Source: Tipula vernalis
Taxonomy: Eukaryota; Arthropoda; Insecta; Diptera; Tipulidae
Direction: 5' to 3'
NCBI GenBank assembly: GCA_958295665.1
Contig: OY282560.1
Location: 195,853,312 to 195,917,311 of the forward strand
DNA: 64,000 nucleotides
The stretch's first letter is position 1. Each line of letters opens with the position of its first letter. This document shows, piece after piece, positions 11,395-23,350 of the stretch. Under the pieces are notes generated by a model. It worked only from the letters and a program-made list of their open reading frames with translations. It was not told where the DNA came from and searched no databases. The position numbers and the translations under genes were made by a program.

Positions 11395-13319
11395 GTGCTT
11401 TTAGGTTCTGCTACAATTTTTGGATAAAAATTGGCTAGGAAATTGAACTAATATTCAGAATTATTCCTGATAAAGATTTTGGTGCTTTTCCCCTAAAACA
11501 GTGGTATAAAGGATAAAAAAAATGCGGAGAATTTAATACGTAGGAACACTATCAGGAGAAATAACATTCCAAACAACAAATTGCCGGACAAAAATTATTG
11601 GATAAAACTACCAGAGATCACTCTTATATTGCTTATATCAAATTATGTTTCAGAACAGCCTTTCAGTAAAATATACTTGCATTTGGTGCAAAATATTGCA
11701 AATCAGCATGGTGCGAGAAATGTGATTTTCTATAAAACGGAGAGCTTGTGGCAAATTTTATTTATACATCTTAAATAATTGACTATTTTCGTATCAAAAT
11801 AATTTTTCTGCCTTCTTTTAAAAACTAGAATTTGTTACTCCGCGTTAATTCATACCTTGGCTACTCGTTTTTTAATTCTCAAAAATCTCCCAAGTTGTTC
11901 CCATTCAGTATATTGCTTTCTAAATTGGCGTCATAGGAACCCACAGCAAACAGACAAAAAGCAGCACATTTCTATTTGTTTTTGGTTTGGTATTACGTAG
12001 TCATATAGGCAAATTTATACAAGAATATAATTTTTTTAAATATATAAAATAAACTTAATAATCGACCTTCTGTTCAACCGCCGTACTAATTGTGTTTTTC
12101 CGTCACAAATCGTATAAAACTTGTCTATGTACCTATAGATAATTAAATCTTCAAGGACATGTCCCAAAGCTGTTTTTGTTTCAATCCAACTCAAATTACC
12201 GAGAAAAAACTTTTCCTGTTTCTTATTTTCATATCCCATATAAACATATACCCAACGTGACCTGAAAATTAGATGTTTGGGCTGAGTTGTAAATTTACCA
12301 TTTTCAAAAATAAAAAACGAAAAGGTTAAAATTTATTTGAAATAAATTTGTTGCTGAATATTAAGTTAAAATCATAATTTTTAAAATCGTAAATCAATTA
12401 AATTTTTTATGTCATTTTCTGTGTAACTAATTACGTTTAACCCTTTTCATTTAATTTCATTAATTTTTTTCTTATATGTGTCTCAAGAGTATGTATGAGT
12501 ATCATTTGGAATATATTATAATTAATTTGAATCTCCTTACCCAAACCTTTGTTAAAAAAAAACAACAACAACATCATATTAATATCAATTTTTTATTTTA
12601 ATTATGGCAAATGTATAACTTTCATAATAAACGAGTACCACAAAATGATTTATGGTAGATTTGGTATAATGCTGGCTTTATATTTATGGAAGGAGATAAC
12701 TTCCACCTATAAAAATATTTTAAATTTAATTTTGAGTCTTACCAAAATAAAATTAGAGTTGATTATAAAAATCTCTAACTAACACGTGCCCGCGTTTGAT
12801 TGCTTTAATAATATAATGTGTGTGTGTGTAACGAACATATTTCCTTTTCACAATTTTATATTTTGTATTGAGGAATTTTTCATGATTAAAGGAAAATAAT
12901 TTCCACATCCTCGTATCTCTTACGTCTTTTTTTAAAATAACACAAAGTCAACATTTTTGTTGATTTCTGTAATTTTATGAGGTATTATGTTATTAAAGTA
13001 CCTTAAATCGATTCTGAGAAAACTCAATTATACTAACAGAAGAAAGCAATTAAGAAATTATCAGTAAAAACTTGAATCTTTCAACAACTAGATTTTGAGA
13101 AAATGTATTTTTGGATTACTGAATTTTTCGTAAAATAATTTTGTCCTCCCACATCGCGTTTTTATCGTTCATCGTAGTTTTAATAAAAAAAATTTTAATA
13201 GTTGGAGTTTCCTTCAAAATGGTGAAAACTATAAAAACTTTCTGGAGATTTACCTTCCTTAAGTTGGATGATATCAGTTTAAACATTAAAAAAAAATTAA
13301 AATTGAAACCGATTAAGTG
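11395..13319. other. AT-rich non-coding stretch, no gene seen
   Basis: Only short, low-complexity open frames occur. I see no domain, RNA gene or clear repeat beyond A/T runs and a short GT microsatellite near 12818-12829. Confidence 0.4.
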
Positions 13320-13600
13320 ATTAAGGATGAGCTTGGTAATAACACATCAATGCAAAAATGCCCTCCACCTCAAACAAAAAAGATGCCTCAAAAATTTAAA
13401 TCTCTTGTGGAGTTGCTAGCCTTCCATCGGGCGCGTCCCCAGGTGGCGGAAAGTGATAAACCCTAACCAACTTGTCAGCGGGTTAGATGAGAAACAAGAT
13501 ACCATTCGCGGACGAAAACTAGCTAAGGGTGGTTTTCTGAATATAATGACCAATATGGAGGACCCCTGTTCAAACTGATACCAGTAGAAATCCAAACTAA
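13320..13600. other. Locally GC-richer segment, likely an unclassified transposon fragment
   Basis: About 13425-13570 is clearly less AT-rich than its surroundings (GGGCGCGTCCCCAGGTGGCG and following). This is the sort of composition seen in UTRs of non-LTR elements. No open frame or domain supports a specific family. Confidence 0.3.
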
Positions 13601-13767
13601 AAAAAAATGTAATTATGTACTAATAGTTCAGGGCTATGACCATGTAAAATTAGTGTACTAAATTATAGCAGAATAATTGTTTCCAAATATTTTGATATAG
13701 ATGGCACTGTGTGGCTAATAGTAAAAAATAATTACAAAATGAATAAGATTCTTTCGGCTTTTTATAG

Positions 13768-14423
13768 ACAAAATATATTAAAAATAATGGCATTCACAAA
13801 AATTTCAACTTTTTAATTAGAAAAAATGAAGAGGCCAATCATTTATAAATATATCTGACTAGAACTAGATCTACGCCTTCCCCCCCCCCCCCCCTTCGTA
13901 CATTAACCCGAAGTCAATACAAAGTGTATCGACTGCAAAAAACGAAAACTTTCCTTGAGATAATAAAAAGCCGAAAGAATCTTATTGATTTAATACATAT
14001 AAACTCACTCTTTCTATTATTTGTGTGGGCATAAAACACAGAGAAATGAAAGTTTTCCTTGAGTTTTTTTCATTTTGTGAATTTTATAATTCGCTAAGTC
14101 AATGCGTTCTTGTCTCATACGTAATGTATGAAGTTAAAATGGTATTTTGTAGATTGGTCGTAGCTACCTGATGAGTAGACCGAACTTTTTGTTTGTACGA
14201 ACTTGTCAGTACGAAACCAAACTACCACACAGAAAGCTCAAGGAAAGTTTTCGTTTTTTGCAGTCGATACACTTTGTATTGACTTCGGGTTAAAGTACGG
14301 AGGGGATTTTGATATTTCTACTTTTTTCTGGTAGATATATTTATAAATGATTGGCCTCTTCATTTTTCTGATTAAAAAGTCGAAATTGTTGTGAATGCCA
14401 TTATTTTTAATATATTTTGTCTT
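13768..14423. repeat. Inverted-repeat element with poly-C in one arm
   Basis: Arms of about 190 bp (13768-13958 and 14231-14423) are reverse complements at good identity. They share AATGGCATTCACAA, GAGGCCAATCATTTATAAAT, GAAGTCAATACAAAGTGTAT and ACGAAAACTTTCCTTGAG, and are separated by about 270 bp. A C15 run sits at about 13880-13894 in the left arm; the right arm has only a short G run there. A diverged copy of the arm lies at 17395-17525. This may be a foldback-type MITE or two head-to-head solo elements. Confidence 0.65.
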
Positions 14424-14577
14424 ATTTATCTTATTGATTTAATACAGACAAACTTTCTCTTTCTATTATTTGTGTGGGCATAAAACACACAGAAATGAGA
14501 GTTTACCTTGAGTTTTTTGATTTGGTGAAATTGATAATTCGCTAAGTCAATGCGTTCTTGCCTCATACGTAATGTAT
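13979..14577. repeat. Direct repeat of about 150 bp (13979-14130 and 14429-14577)
   Basis: Both copies run from TCTTATTGATTTAATACA through TTATTTGTGTGGGCATAAAA to TCTCATACGTAATGTAT (or a one-base variant). The first copy lies within the spacer of the inverted repeat and the second directly after its right arm. The block is therefore a nested or duplicated unit rather than a simple palindrome. Confidence 0.65.
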
Positions 14578-15176
14578 TCGTTTTTCGAAGAATTGAATAA
14601 AAATATTGGTTTCAGACTTATTATTTGTGTGGATTGTAATTTATTATATCTTTATTGTTTATTCACTATTCTCTTACATTTTTATAGTAACTTATTATAA
14701 TTTATTATTACAAAATAAAAAAACACACGAACATAATTTTTGACGCGTCTTTCTTCAATGGTTGTTCGTTCGGAAGAGAGAGCATACAATTCATTTTCAT
14801 TTTATTTTTTTTATTTTTTGTCAATGCTTGTACTAAAAGCATTGCCAGATGACATATTTTTTACTAAATACACATTTTATAATATGCCATCACATTCGAA
14901 CATTAATAATTATAAATGACATTATTTCAAACAAAAAAAAACTTCAAATTATTCTACATAATGACAACATTATGCGATACAATATTTCAACTTCAAATTG
15001 AATTTTCAATTAACTTACATCTAAATTTATTACGTAAATATTTTGAAATTAAACATAATTTTTTTTTTAACTTCGATCACATGACGATTTAAATTTAACT
15101 GATTTCAAAATTTTGATCCAAGCAACATGAGCTAATTGTTGACCTCATGTCAACTTGGATTTTTATAAGCAAAATA
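14578..15176. other. AT-rich non-coding stretch before the BEL remnant
   Basis: No gene seen. Position next to the 3' end of the minus-strand BEL pol would suit a decayed LTR, but I found no second LTR copy to support this. Confidence 0.3.
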
Positions 15177-16112
15177 AACTCGAGCAGTCTCAATCAATTT
15201 TCACCGGTAAAACACAAATTCTTGCGATTGCTCTTCGAAATTCGGCATTTGCAGTCTTCACGGTTACTACACGAACATGCCCATCTTTACCAAGATGTAT
15301 CTTCGTTATCCTTGCCATGTTCCATTTCATGGGAGGGATGCCATCTTCTTGTAGCAACACAAATGAGCCAAGTTTAACGTTGTTAACTGGATTCAACCAT
15401 TTTCGACGTGTTTGCAATTCTGATAAATATTCATGCGACCAACGTGACCAAAATTGCCGAAGTATATGTTGTATGCGTTGAAAACGAGACAACTTATTAA
15501 AATTTAAGTGTTCTAGGGATGGATCTGGTATTGCATTCATAGGTTGACCAATCAAAAAATGGCCTGGTGTCAAAGGACACATATCAGTCGGATCATCGGA
15601 CATGGGTGGTAATGGACGTGAATTAAGACACGCCTCGACTTGTGTCACTAAATTATGAAACTCTTCAGTAGTATACCTAGCACAGCCAATAACACGTTTA
15701 AGGTGGAATTTTGCGCTTTTAACGGCGGCCTCCCACAAGCCTTTAAAGTGTGGCGATCGAGCTGGAATAGTGTGCCATTCTATTCCTTCATTTGCACAAT
15801 ATTTAAATACTTCTTTCTGATATAATTCGGACGTGAAAAGTTATCATACGGAATATCTGCATTATTTAGTCTACCACCAACGCGAAGAATTCCATTAACA
15901 TCTAAAAATGGACTTAACGATTTAAGATTGCTCCTCATTGAGACGATCTTATTTTTCGAATGCATTGAATTTGCTTGCAAGTGCTTGCAATTGTATATGA
16001 AACGAATACACATTGAATTTACTCGGAGCAGTTTATTATACGATGAAAATTTATAAAACAGACTCCAGTCAGGTTCTGTACACGTTAGTGCTATTTCTCA
16101 TTTTCGAAGTTC
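15177..16112 (-). pseudogene. BEL/Pao pol: integrase zinc region fused to C-terminal domain, core deleted
   Basis: Downstream part of the minus-strand BEL/Pao polyprotein. The frame from about 16112 reads DWSLFYKFSSYNKLLRV, with two stops before it, then SPFLDVNGILRVGGRLNN, the conserved stretch ahead of the integrase zinc finger. At about 15780 this breaks off and is followed directly by WHTIPARSPHFKGLWEAA (just above 15738). The whole integrase catalytic core is therefore deleted. The C-terminal domain follows (DUF5641-type, 15738-15190): MWEAAVKSAKFHLKRVIG, LTPGHFLIG, SRWSHEYLSELQTRRKW, GSFVLLQEDGIPPMKW and VRVVTVKTA. Order and motifs are diagnostic for BEL/Pao. The copy is dead. Confidence 0.8.
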
Positions 16113-17340
16113 TTAGTCTTCGACAGATAAATGTGAGTTTGGAGATACGGGCCAATTCTCTTTAGTACTATATAGAAATGCTGGGACGTTCCACCATAAT
16201 GAACTATCTCTCATCTCGTTTGGCATAAGACCTCTGGACACTAAATCTTCAGGGTTCATTCTGGATGGAACATAACGCCAATTATTCAACACAGTCAATT
16301 CTTGTATTTGTGACACATGATTCGCTACGAATGTTTCAAATTTCGACGGGTGCGATTTTATGCGAAGAAGTGTAATCTCCGAGTTAGACCACAGGAAAAT
16401 AGAATTAAATTGAATATTAAGGATACCCAACACTTTAGTTGTTAATTGAGAGACTAATAATGCTGCGCAAGGTTCTAGCCGTGGAATCGTCTGGCTTTTT
16501 AATCGAACACATATGTTATTGAGTTCATCAACTGTTCGAATATACATTACACATCCAAACGCATGGAGTTCAATAATTTTATAGATATCACAAATCACAC
16601 CCCTGGGAACATGAAGAATTTTCAATTCCGAAAGTTGTTCCTTAAATTCATTCCATAGTTCGACCATGTTTCGAGGAACTTCGTCATCCCAGGACAAATC
16701 TGGTTTTGCCTAGAGCGATTGCATCAATAACTTTGCCAAGAATATCATTGGCGCACATAATCCTAGAGGATCATACAATTGTGCGATCTCCGATAACACC
16801 TTACGTTTCGTACAATCGCTACTAGATTTGAATTGTGTGAAAGAAATATCGAACGTGTCATTAATGTTATTCCGCGGCATTCCCAGAACTGACACCATAT
16901 TTTCTGGATTTTTCTCAATCGAAACTAACTCAACATTATTCGATGTGAACTTCCTCAATTCAAAACCTCCTAATTCGAGTAATTTATTCAAATCAGATTT
17001 TAATATTAAAGCTTCTTCAAGCGTGTCAGCACCGGACAACACGTCGTCTACATAAAATTCCCGATTTAATACTAGGGATGCTTGAGGGTATGTCAAACCT
17101 TCGTCAGCCGCTAATTGGCTGAGAGTGCGAGTTGCGATGAACGGAGCGCTTGCGGTGCCATATGTTAACGTGCATAAGTGGTAACATTTTATTACTTTTG
17201 TCGGATCATCACGCCACCAAATTCTAAGAAGATCTTGATGATCTTCATGCAATCGAATTTGGCCGTACATTTCTGCAATGTCACCAGCAAAGGCTATGTG
17301 ATGTTTTCGAAACCGAATAATAATACAAAATAAATCTTGT
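16113..17340 (-). pseudogene. BEL/Pao pol: reverse transcriptase and RNase H region
   Basis: RT fragment 17270-16710 reads YHLCTLTYGTASAPFIATR and FYVDDVLSG. The YVDD catalytic box is at residues 73-76 of that frame and is intact. At 16710 a TAG stop replaces the usual Trp in QSLWAKP-type sequence. The same frame then continues as LSWDDEVP and into the RNase H-like region down to 16113, with AFGCVMYIRT, IPRLEPCAALL, NWRYVPSRMNPEDLVSRG and LWWNVPAFL. The 5' part (gag, protease, RT fingers) is missing beyond about 17340, where a repeat-rich junction begins. Truncated, inactive copy, same strand as the 15.2-16.1 kb part. Confidence 0.82.
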
Positions 17341-17394
17341 TAGGAATTTAATTTGTCTGTCTGTAATAAGTTGATATTTCGGCATTTTTTTTAG

Positions 17395-17525
17395 ACAAAT
17401 ATATTAATTGTTCATGGCAATCCCAAAATTTTCGATTTGGTAAATCAGTAAAATACAGAGGCCAATCGCTCATAATATATCTACTGAAAAAAAGTAGAAA
17501 TATCTTTACCCCCCCCCCCCCCCCC
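17395..17525. repeat. Diverged copy of the poly-C-associated repeat
   Basis: Contains GAGGCCAATCGCTCATAATA and TATCTACTG, then AGTAGAAATATC and a C run ending at about 17525. This matches the arms of the inverted repeat at 13768-14423 (GAGGCCAATCATTTATAAAT, TTTCTACTTTTTTCTGGTAG). The C run abuts the 5' truncation point of the Jockey copy. Confidence 0.6.
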
Positions 17526-20071
17526 AGTAGATACATATATGCCTTATATCGGAGAGCCATTTGACAAAAACATCATTTATTAAAATACGTGATTATGAAT
17601 GTTACCATGCTGTTCACCCAGGAGGAAAACCCTGAGGAGGATCAACAGTAATAGTGAAAAAGAATCTCAAACACTATGAAGAACCTAGTATAGAAAAAGA
17701 AAGTATGCAAGTTAAAACCATAAAAGTAGAAACTAACAATAATAATGAATACAGTATTTCCTCTATCTACTGCCCTACACACTATAATCTAAACAAAGAA
17801 AATTATATTAGACTCTTTAGATCACTAGGATCCAATTTTATTATTGGTGGTGATTTTAATGCAAAAAATACCTATTGGGGATCAAGACTTACAACCCATA
17901 AAGGAAAAGAGCTATTCGAAGCCGGACGAATAAATAACTGCGAGTTCCACTCTGGAGGTAAACCAACATACTGGCCTGCTGATATAAATAAAATACCAGA
18001 TCTCATTGATTTCTATTTAACGAAAGGGATTTTCGAGGATAACATGTGCATCGAAAAGAGAAAAGGGATATTTTCCGATCATACACCTGTTATCATGACT
18101 CTCAGCACAATGATAATTAATAAGAATAACCTGCCTAAATTAACAAATAACAGAACTAACTGGGACTTATTCCAAGAACTAATTGAAATGCAAATAAATC
18201 TACGAGTGCCGATTAAAACACCGGTACAGTTGGACGACGAACTAGAGGTATTTAACAGTACTATTCAACAAGCAGCATGGGAAAGTTCTCCTGCTAGTCA
18301 CACCGAATCCCGTAGGAATCAAAATTATCCTATTGAGGTCAGGGAGTTAGTTAGAGAGAAACGGAAGGCAAGAAAAACCTGGCAAAGGACACGCGCCCCG
18401 GAAAACAAAAAAATCCTCAATTTTCTATCCAATAAACTAAAACAAATTATAGAAGAAATTAAGAACGAAACTATAGTTTTTAATTTAAAACAAGTACTTA
18501 AATGGTCTCACCAAACATAATGATACTCATTACTCTCTTTGGAAAGTAACAAAGGGATTAAAAAGAACCAAAATGCATGTGTCGCCTATTAAAAATGGCG
18601 AAGACACCTGGGCCAAAAGCGATAAGCAAAAAGCTATTTTATTTGCGGCTAACTTGGAAGACACCTTTCAACCGTTATCTAGGCAAACAGCAATTAAGAG
18701 ATGAGATTAGTGTAATTTGAACCCAAAAAAAGCTACAGCCAAAAGCCATTTCCGAGATGGGACTAAGAAAATTGGTTCAAATTATGAATGCTGTCTTCAG
18801 ACTAAAATATGTCCGACGACAATGAAAGGTTGCTGAAGTAATTATGATCCCCAAACCAGGCAAACCAGCGAACGATAAAAAGTCGTACAGACCGATTTCA
18901 CTACTTCCTGTAATTTCAAAATTATTTGAAAAATTACTGCTCAAGAGACTCATGCCAATAATAGAAGAGGGAAATTTGATTCCACCACACCAATTTGGAT
19001 TTAGAGAGAATCATTCTATGATAGAACAAGTTCACAGAATAACGGACATATTCGAAGACGCACTTGAGAATAAGAAGATATGCTACAGCGTCTTCACGAA
19101 TGTAGCACAAGCTTTCGACAAAGTTTGGCACCAAGGACTTGAATTTAAATTGCATCGAGATCTACTTAAGCAGTTCTATCAAATTCTTAAATCTTATATC
19201 GCAGACCGACATTTCCGTGTAAAATATAACGGAGAGTACTCTGAACTAAAGAGAATATCAGCATGCATACCACAGGGAAGCGTACTGGGTTCTATATTGT
19301 ACATCCTGTACACCAGAGTTATGTCAAATACAGAAGGTGTGACCATAGCAACATTTGCAGACGATACAGCTATTCTGGTGACTGGAAAGTGTACATCAGA
19401 AGCAATGACCAAACTTCAAAAAGCAACAGACACAGTGAGTAGTTGGACAAAGAAATGGCGCATTGGTATAAACGAAGCACAATCGGTTCACGTAAACTTC
19501 ACAAACCTGAAAGTTAACTGGATTCCCGTGAAACTTAATGAAAATGTATTGGCCAATAGGTAGAAACTCTGAGCTTACAATACATAACAAATTGCTATTA
19601 TATCAGCAAATACTTAAACTAGTATGGACCTACGGTATTCAACTTTGGGGTTGTACCAAGAAGACAAATGTACAAATGATTCAATGTTTTCAAAACAAAG
19701 TGCTGCGTGGCATTGTAAACGCACCATGGTACATTAGAAATGATAACCTCCATAGGGACTTAAACATGGAATATGTAAGTGAAGAAATACAAAATCATGC
19801 GAAGAAACACATTCAGCGGATATCTCGGCACCAAAATGCAGACATACGAAGTTTGTTGGATACCACTATTGCAGTAAGAAGACTTCAAAGGCAGAAACCT
19901 TTGGAATTGGGCAGTTGTTTTTAATTAGGATAGAGAAAAATAATTACTATGTAAATTCAAACGGGACTAACCATTGAGCTACTGCCCATCAAATGTGAAT
20001 CTTCATTTAAGAAAGATAAATTACTAAATGATTTGTAAATTAGTTGTAATATTAAATAAAGGAAAAAAAAA
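17526..20071 (+). pseudogene. Jockey-type non-LTR ORF2, 5'-truncated, with poly(A) end
   Basis: The endonuclease reads from about 17530 (CLISESHLTK), passes one stop, and is open 17654-18520 with GGDFNA (residues 65-70), IPDLIDF and an intact SDHTP (141-145). A linker (YSLWKVTKGLKR) follows with stops. RT is 18844-19563: MIPKPGK, SYRPISLLPVISKLFEKLL, QFGFR, IPQGSVLGS and FADDTA. Motif A reads FTNVAQAFDKVW, so the usual catalytic Asp is Asn. A short deletion and frameshift near 19540 remove part of the thumb. The C-terminal part (YGIQLWG) ends at the stop near 19924. A 3' UTR with AATAAA (about 20055) and an A-run to about 20071 marks the 3' end. Same family as the element at 1-2.7 kb. Confidence 0.85.
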
Positions 20072-20373
20072 ATATTTTAAATATTCTGTTATTTTTGCCT
20101 TGAAAGTTTTTAAAGATTCTATGTGCTTAGTATTGAACGGGAATTTATTATATGGTTGTAGATAGACCTCGATATAATATGTTATTATTAGATGCATTAT
20201 ATTTAACAGCAAAGTTTGACCTTTTAATGTTAAGTATATTTTTTTGTTATAATGGAATTATTGGAAGAATTATGTGAAATCAGTTTTTATTTGTGATTTG
20301 TTTTTTTTCGTCGCGTTTAATTAAAAAAAATTACAAGGCTGATTTAGTTGGCAATTACCCTTAATTATTACTC

Positions 20374-20690
20374 CTAAGATGCTTGGTAGGATGATTTTTT
20401 AAATTTTAATTTTTTTTGTTGGTGGTGCGTCGGACCATATAATGTTCGGCTTAAAGCCGTGTTTTCTCTCGCTTCTTGTTTAATTGTACTCAGGTCGCAA
20501 ATAATGATCTCATTTTTTAATTTCTCAATTAAACAAAAATGTCTAAAGCGATTATAAAGGTCCAGATAACCATGTCGCAAAAAAACCATGGCAAATTCCT
20601 CTCTGTCTGAGCTAGCAGAGATAATCACTGGAATATTGCCTGGACAATTTCTAACCTCAACTGATTACATATTACCCAAAATATTTTAAA
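20374..20690 (-). pseudogene. Unrecognised minus-strand ORF remnant
   Basis: An 84-residue frame extends upstream to about 20685 without an ATG (VRNCPGNIPVIISASS). It then reads REEFAMVFLRHGYLDLYNRF and TIKQEARENTALSRTLYG. Composition is protein-like, unlike neighbouring AT noise. It might be a retroelement Gag fragment, but I do not recognise a domain. Confidence 0.3.
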
Positions 20691-23350
20691 ATTCGTATGG
20701 GAATCTTAATTTTTCAGAATATTTTAAAATAAAACATTAAATTATTCTGGCAAATAAAAATTTCTGTTCTGATTTGCATTGTAATTGGAAAGTTTTCCGG
20801 AAAATGGAGATTACCCTTCTAATTTAATTAAAACTCAATTTTTCAGGGATAACATGCCTAATATTTCTGGAATTGGAAAATTTTGTTTTAAACTTAGAAT
20901 AGGTCTTTTCCATTTTCTGAAATATTTTGATATTAAAATAAAAGGAAAATTCATTTTCCAGAATATTTTAAAATTAATTCACTATTTTCCAGAAATAATG
21001 GACACTTTTTGTCATGAAAATGAAAAATGAATTTTAAGATTAGAAGGGAATATTTTGCTTTAGCGGGTAGTTTAATATTAAATCCTACTTGTCCCGAATT
21101 ACTGGAAAATTTATATTTAATTTTAAATTATTCTGGGAAAAGGAAATTTTCTTTTTAATTTTTAAATATTTTGGAAAATATACATTTCTACTGCAACAAT
21201 GAAATATTCTGTATTATGCAGATTTTAATTCTAATTTTTAAATATTCCGAAAAATTAAGATTCCTATCCTGATTTTAAAATAAAATATTCTGTTCTAGAA
21301 TTTCCTAGAGTTAATTTCCTAGAGATTTCCATTCTGTAAAGGCGAGATATTGAAGCTAGCAAATACCGCGAGCCTTAGAAAAAGGATCACAGATATTAGT
21401 ATTAGATTAATATTAGCTTTCAAACAAAACAAATGTAATTATTATTATTCTTTTGACATTTGTTACGTTGACAGGTTGACGTTTAATAATTGTAGTAGAT
21501 ATTATAGCAGTTACCTTTTATTGTTCCGAAAAATTAAGATTCCTATCCTGATTTTAAAATAAAATATTCTGTTCTAGAATTTCCTAGAGTTAATTTCCTA
21601 GAGATTTCCATTCTGTAAAGGCGAGATATTGAAGCTAGCAAATACCGCGAGCCTTAGAAAAAGGATCACAGATATTAGTATTAGATTAATATTAGCTTTC
21701 AAACAAAACAAATGTAATTATTATTATTCTTTTGACATTTGTTACGTTGACAGGTTGACGTTTAATAATTGTAGTAGATATTATAGCAGTTACCTTTTAT
21801 TGTATTTAAATTAGTTAACTACTATAAGCTAGATGTCACTATATATAACACATAGCAGTTAGCTCAGTTAAATTATTTTATATTTAGGTTTTATGTCACT
21901 GTATGTAGTTTTATAAATTTGTACCATTTTGTTAAAGAAAAAGAAATAATTGAAAAAGAGAACATTCTTGTGACAGCTGCGAACGAAGTTACACTCAAGC
22001 GATTTTGGGTGATTATATAAAAAAATAAAATAAAAATTATTGTTTATTTAATAAAGATAGTTTGGTTAATTTTATTATCGCGAATTTGTATTGACCATCT
22101 ATCGAGAAAAAACCATATTCAAAGTTTAAAATATTTCGGAAAATGGAGATAATATTAAAATGAGAATAATAATTCCTTAAATTCCTTAAAATATTTTAAA
22201 ATCAAAATGGTAATTGCTATTCGTCAGAAGAGAACAAGTTTAAATAAAATAAATCATATTTTTCCAGAGATTCTGAAAAACAAAATATAGTTTTCAAATA
22301 TTCTGAATAATAACGGTTTATATCTTTGTTTTAAGTTAATTTGGAAAATAGAGACTTTAGACTAATTTTGAAATCTTCCTGAAAATTCTTATAATCATAG
22401 GCTATCTCTATACTAACTTTCAAAATAATATTTTTTTTCCAAATATCTTAAAATTAAATTTTCATTTTCCACAATTTCTGGAAATAGAATATTTAATTTT
22501 AAATTATTTTGGAATATTTAGATTTAATTTTAAGATATTCTAGAAACTGGAGATTTCCATCCTTATTTTAAAATATTCCTGACAATTGAGATTTAATTTT
22601 AAAATATTCTGGAAAATGTAGTGTTAATTTTAAAATTAGGAAGGAAATCTCCATTTTCTGGAATAGTTGCAAATTAGAATAAAAATCTTCATTTTTCATA
22701 ATATTTTAAAATTAAATTTTTTTTCTCCAGATATTTTACAAAAGTACGAAAATTTGATTGAAAATTTTTAGGAAAAAGGAGATTCATTCCCCTCTAATGT
22801 AATTAAATCTCAATTTTTCAAAAAATACTTGCCCTTGTTTTATTTGACCGGAAATCTTGATTTTTCACAATATTTTAAAATGAAACCTACATTTTCCAGA
22901 ATTTCTCCAAAACCAAAGTTTAAATTTAAATTATTCTGGCAAATGGAAATTTCTATTCCGATTTCCATTGTAATTTGAAAATTTTCCGAAAAATAGTGAT
23001 TGCTCCTCTAATTTAATTAAAATTCTATTATTCAGGAAAAACGTGTCTAAAAGTTTTACATAGAGTTAGAACATTTAATTTTAAACTTAGGATGTGAATA
23101 TTTTGAAATTAAAATGAAAGGCTCACTGCTCTAGATTCTTTTTGAATTAGAATGGAAATCTCAGTTTTTCAGAACATTTTAAAATTGTAATGAGGGATTC
23201 AGTTTCCAGAATATTTTAAAATTAAATTTTCATTTCTAGAAATGTTGGGCAAGTTTTACTTAAAAATGGAGATTTAATTTTAAAATTAGAAGGGAAATCT
23301 TTATTTTACAGAACAGTTTAAAATTAAATCCCCCTCTAATAAAGAGTATT
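20691..23350. repeat. Degenerate repeat field based on 'ATTTTAAAATATTCTGGAAA' phrases
   Basis: Dozens of variants of ATTTTAAAATATTCTGGAAA and AATGGAGATTTAA occur on both strands. A longer block is shared between about 20700-20960 and 22850-23110 (ATTCTGGCAAATRGAAATTTCT, then CTCTAATTTAATTAAAA in each). No coding capacity. The field is interrupted at 21310-22030 by unrelated sequence. Confidence 0.6.
21245..21803. repeat. Exact 279-bp tandem duplication
   Basis: Units 21245-21523 and 21524-21802 appear identical by eye, from TTCCGAAAAATTAAGATTCC to TTACCTTTTATTGT. The second unit runs on into sequence with LTR-like features (TATATAACACATAGCAGTTA; AAGAAATAATTG) to about 22030. Identity implies a recent duplication or an assembly artefact. 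Confidence 0.85.
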
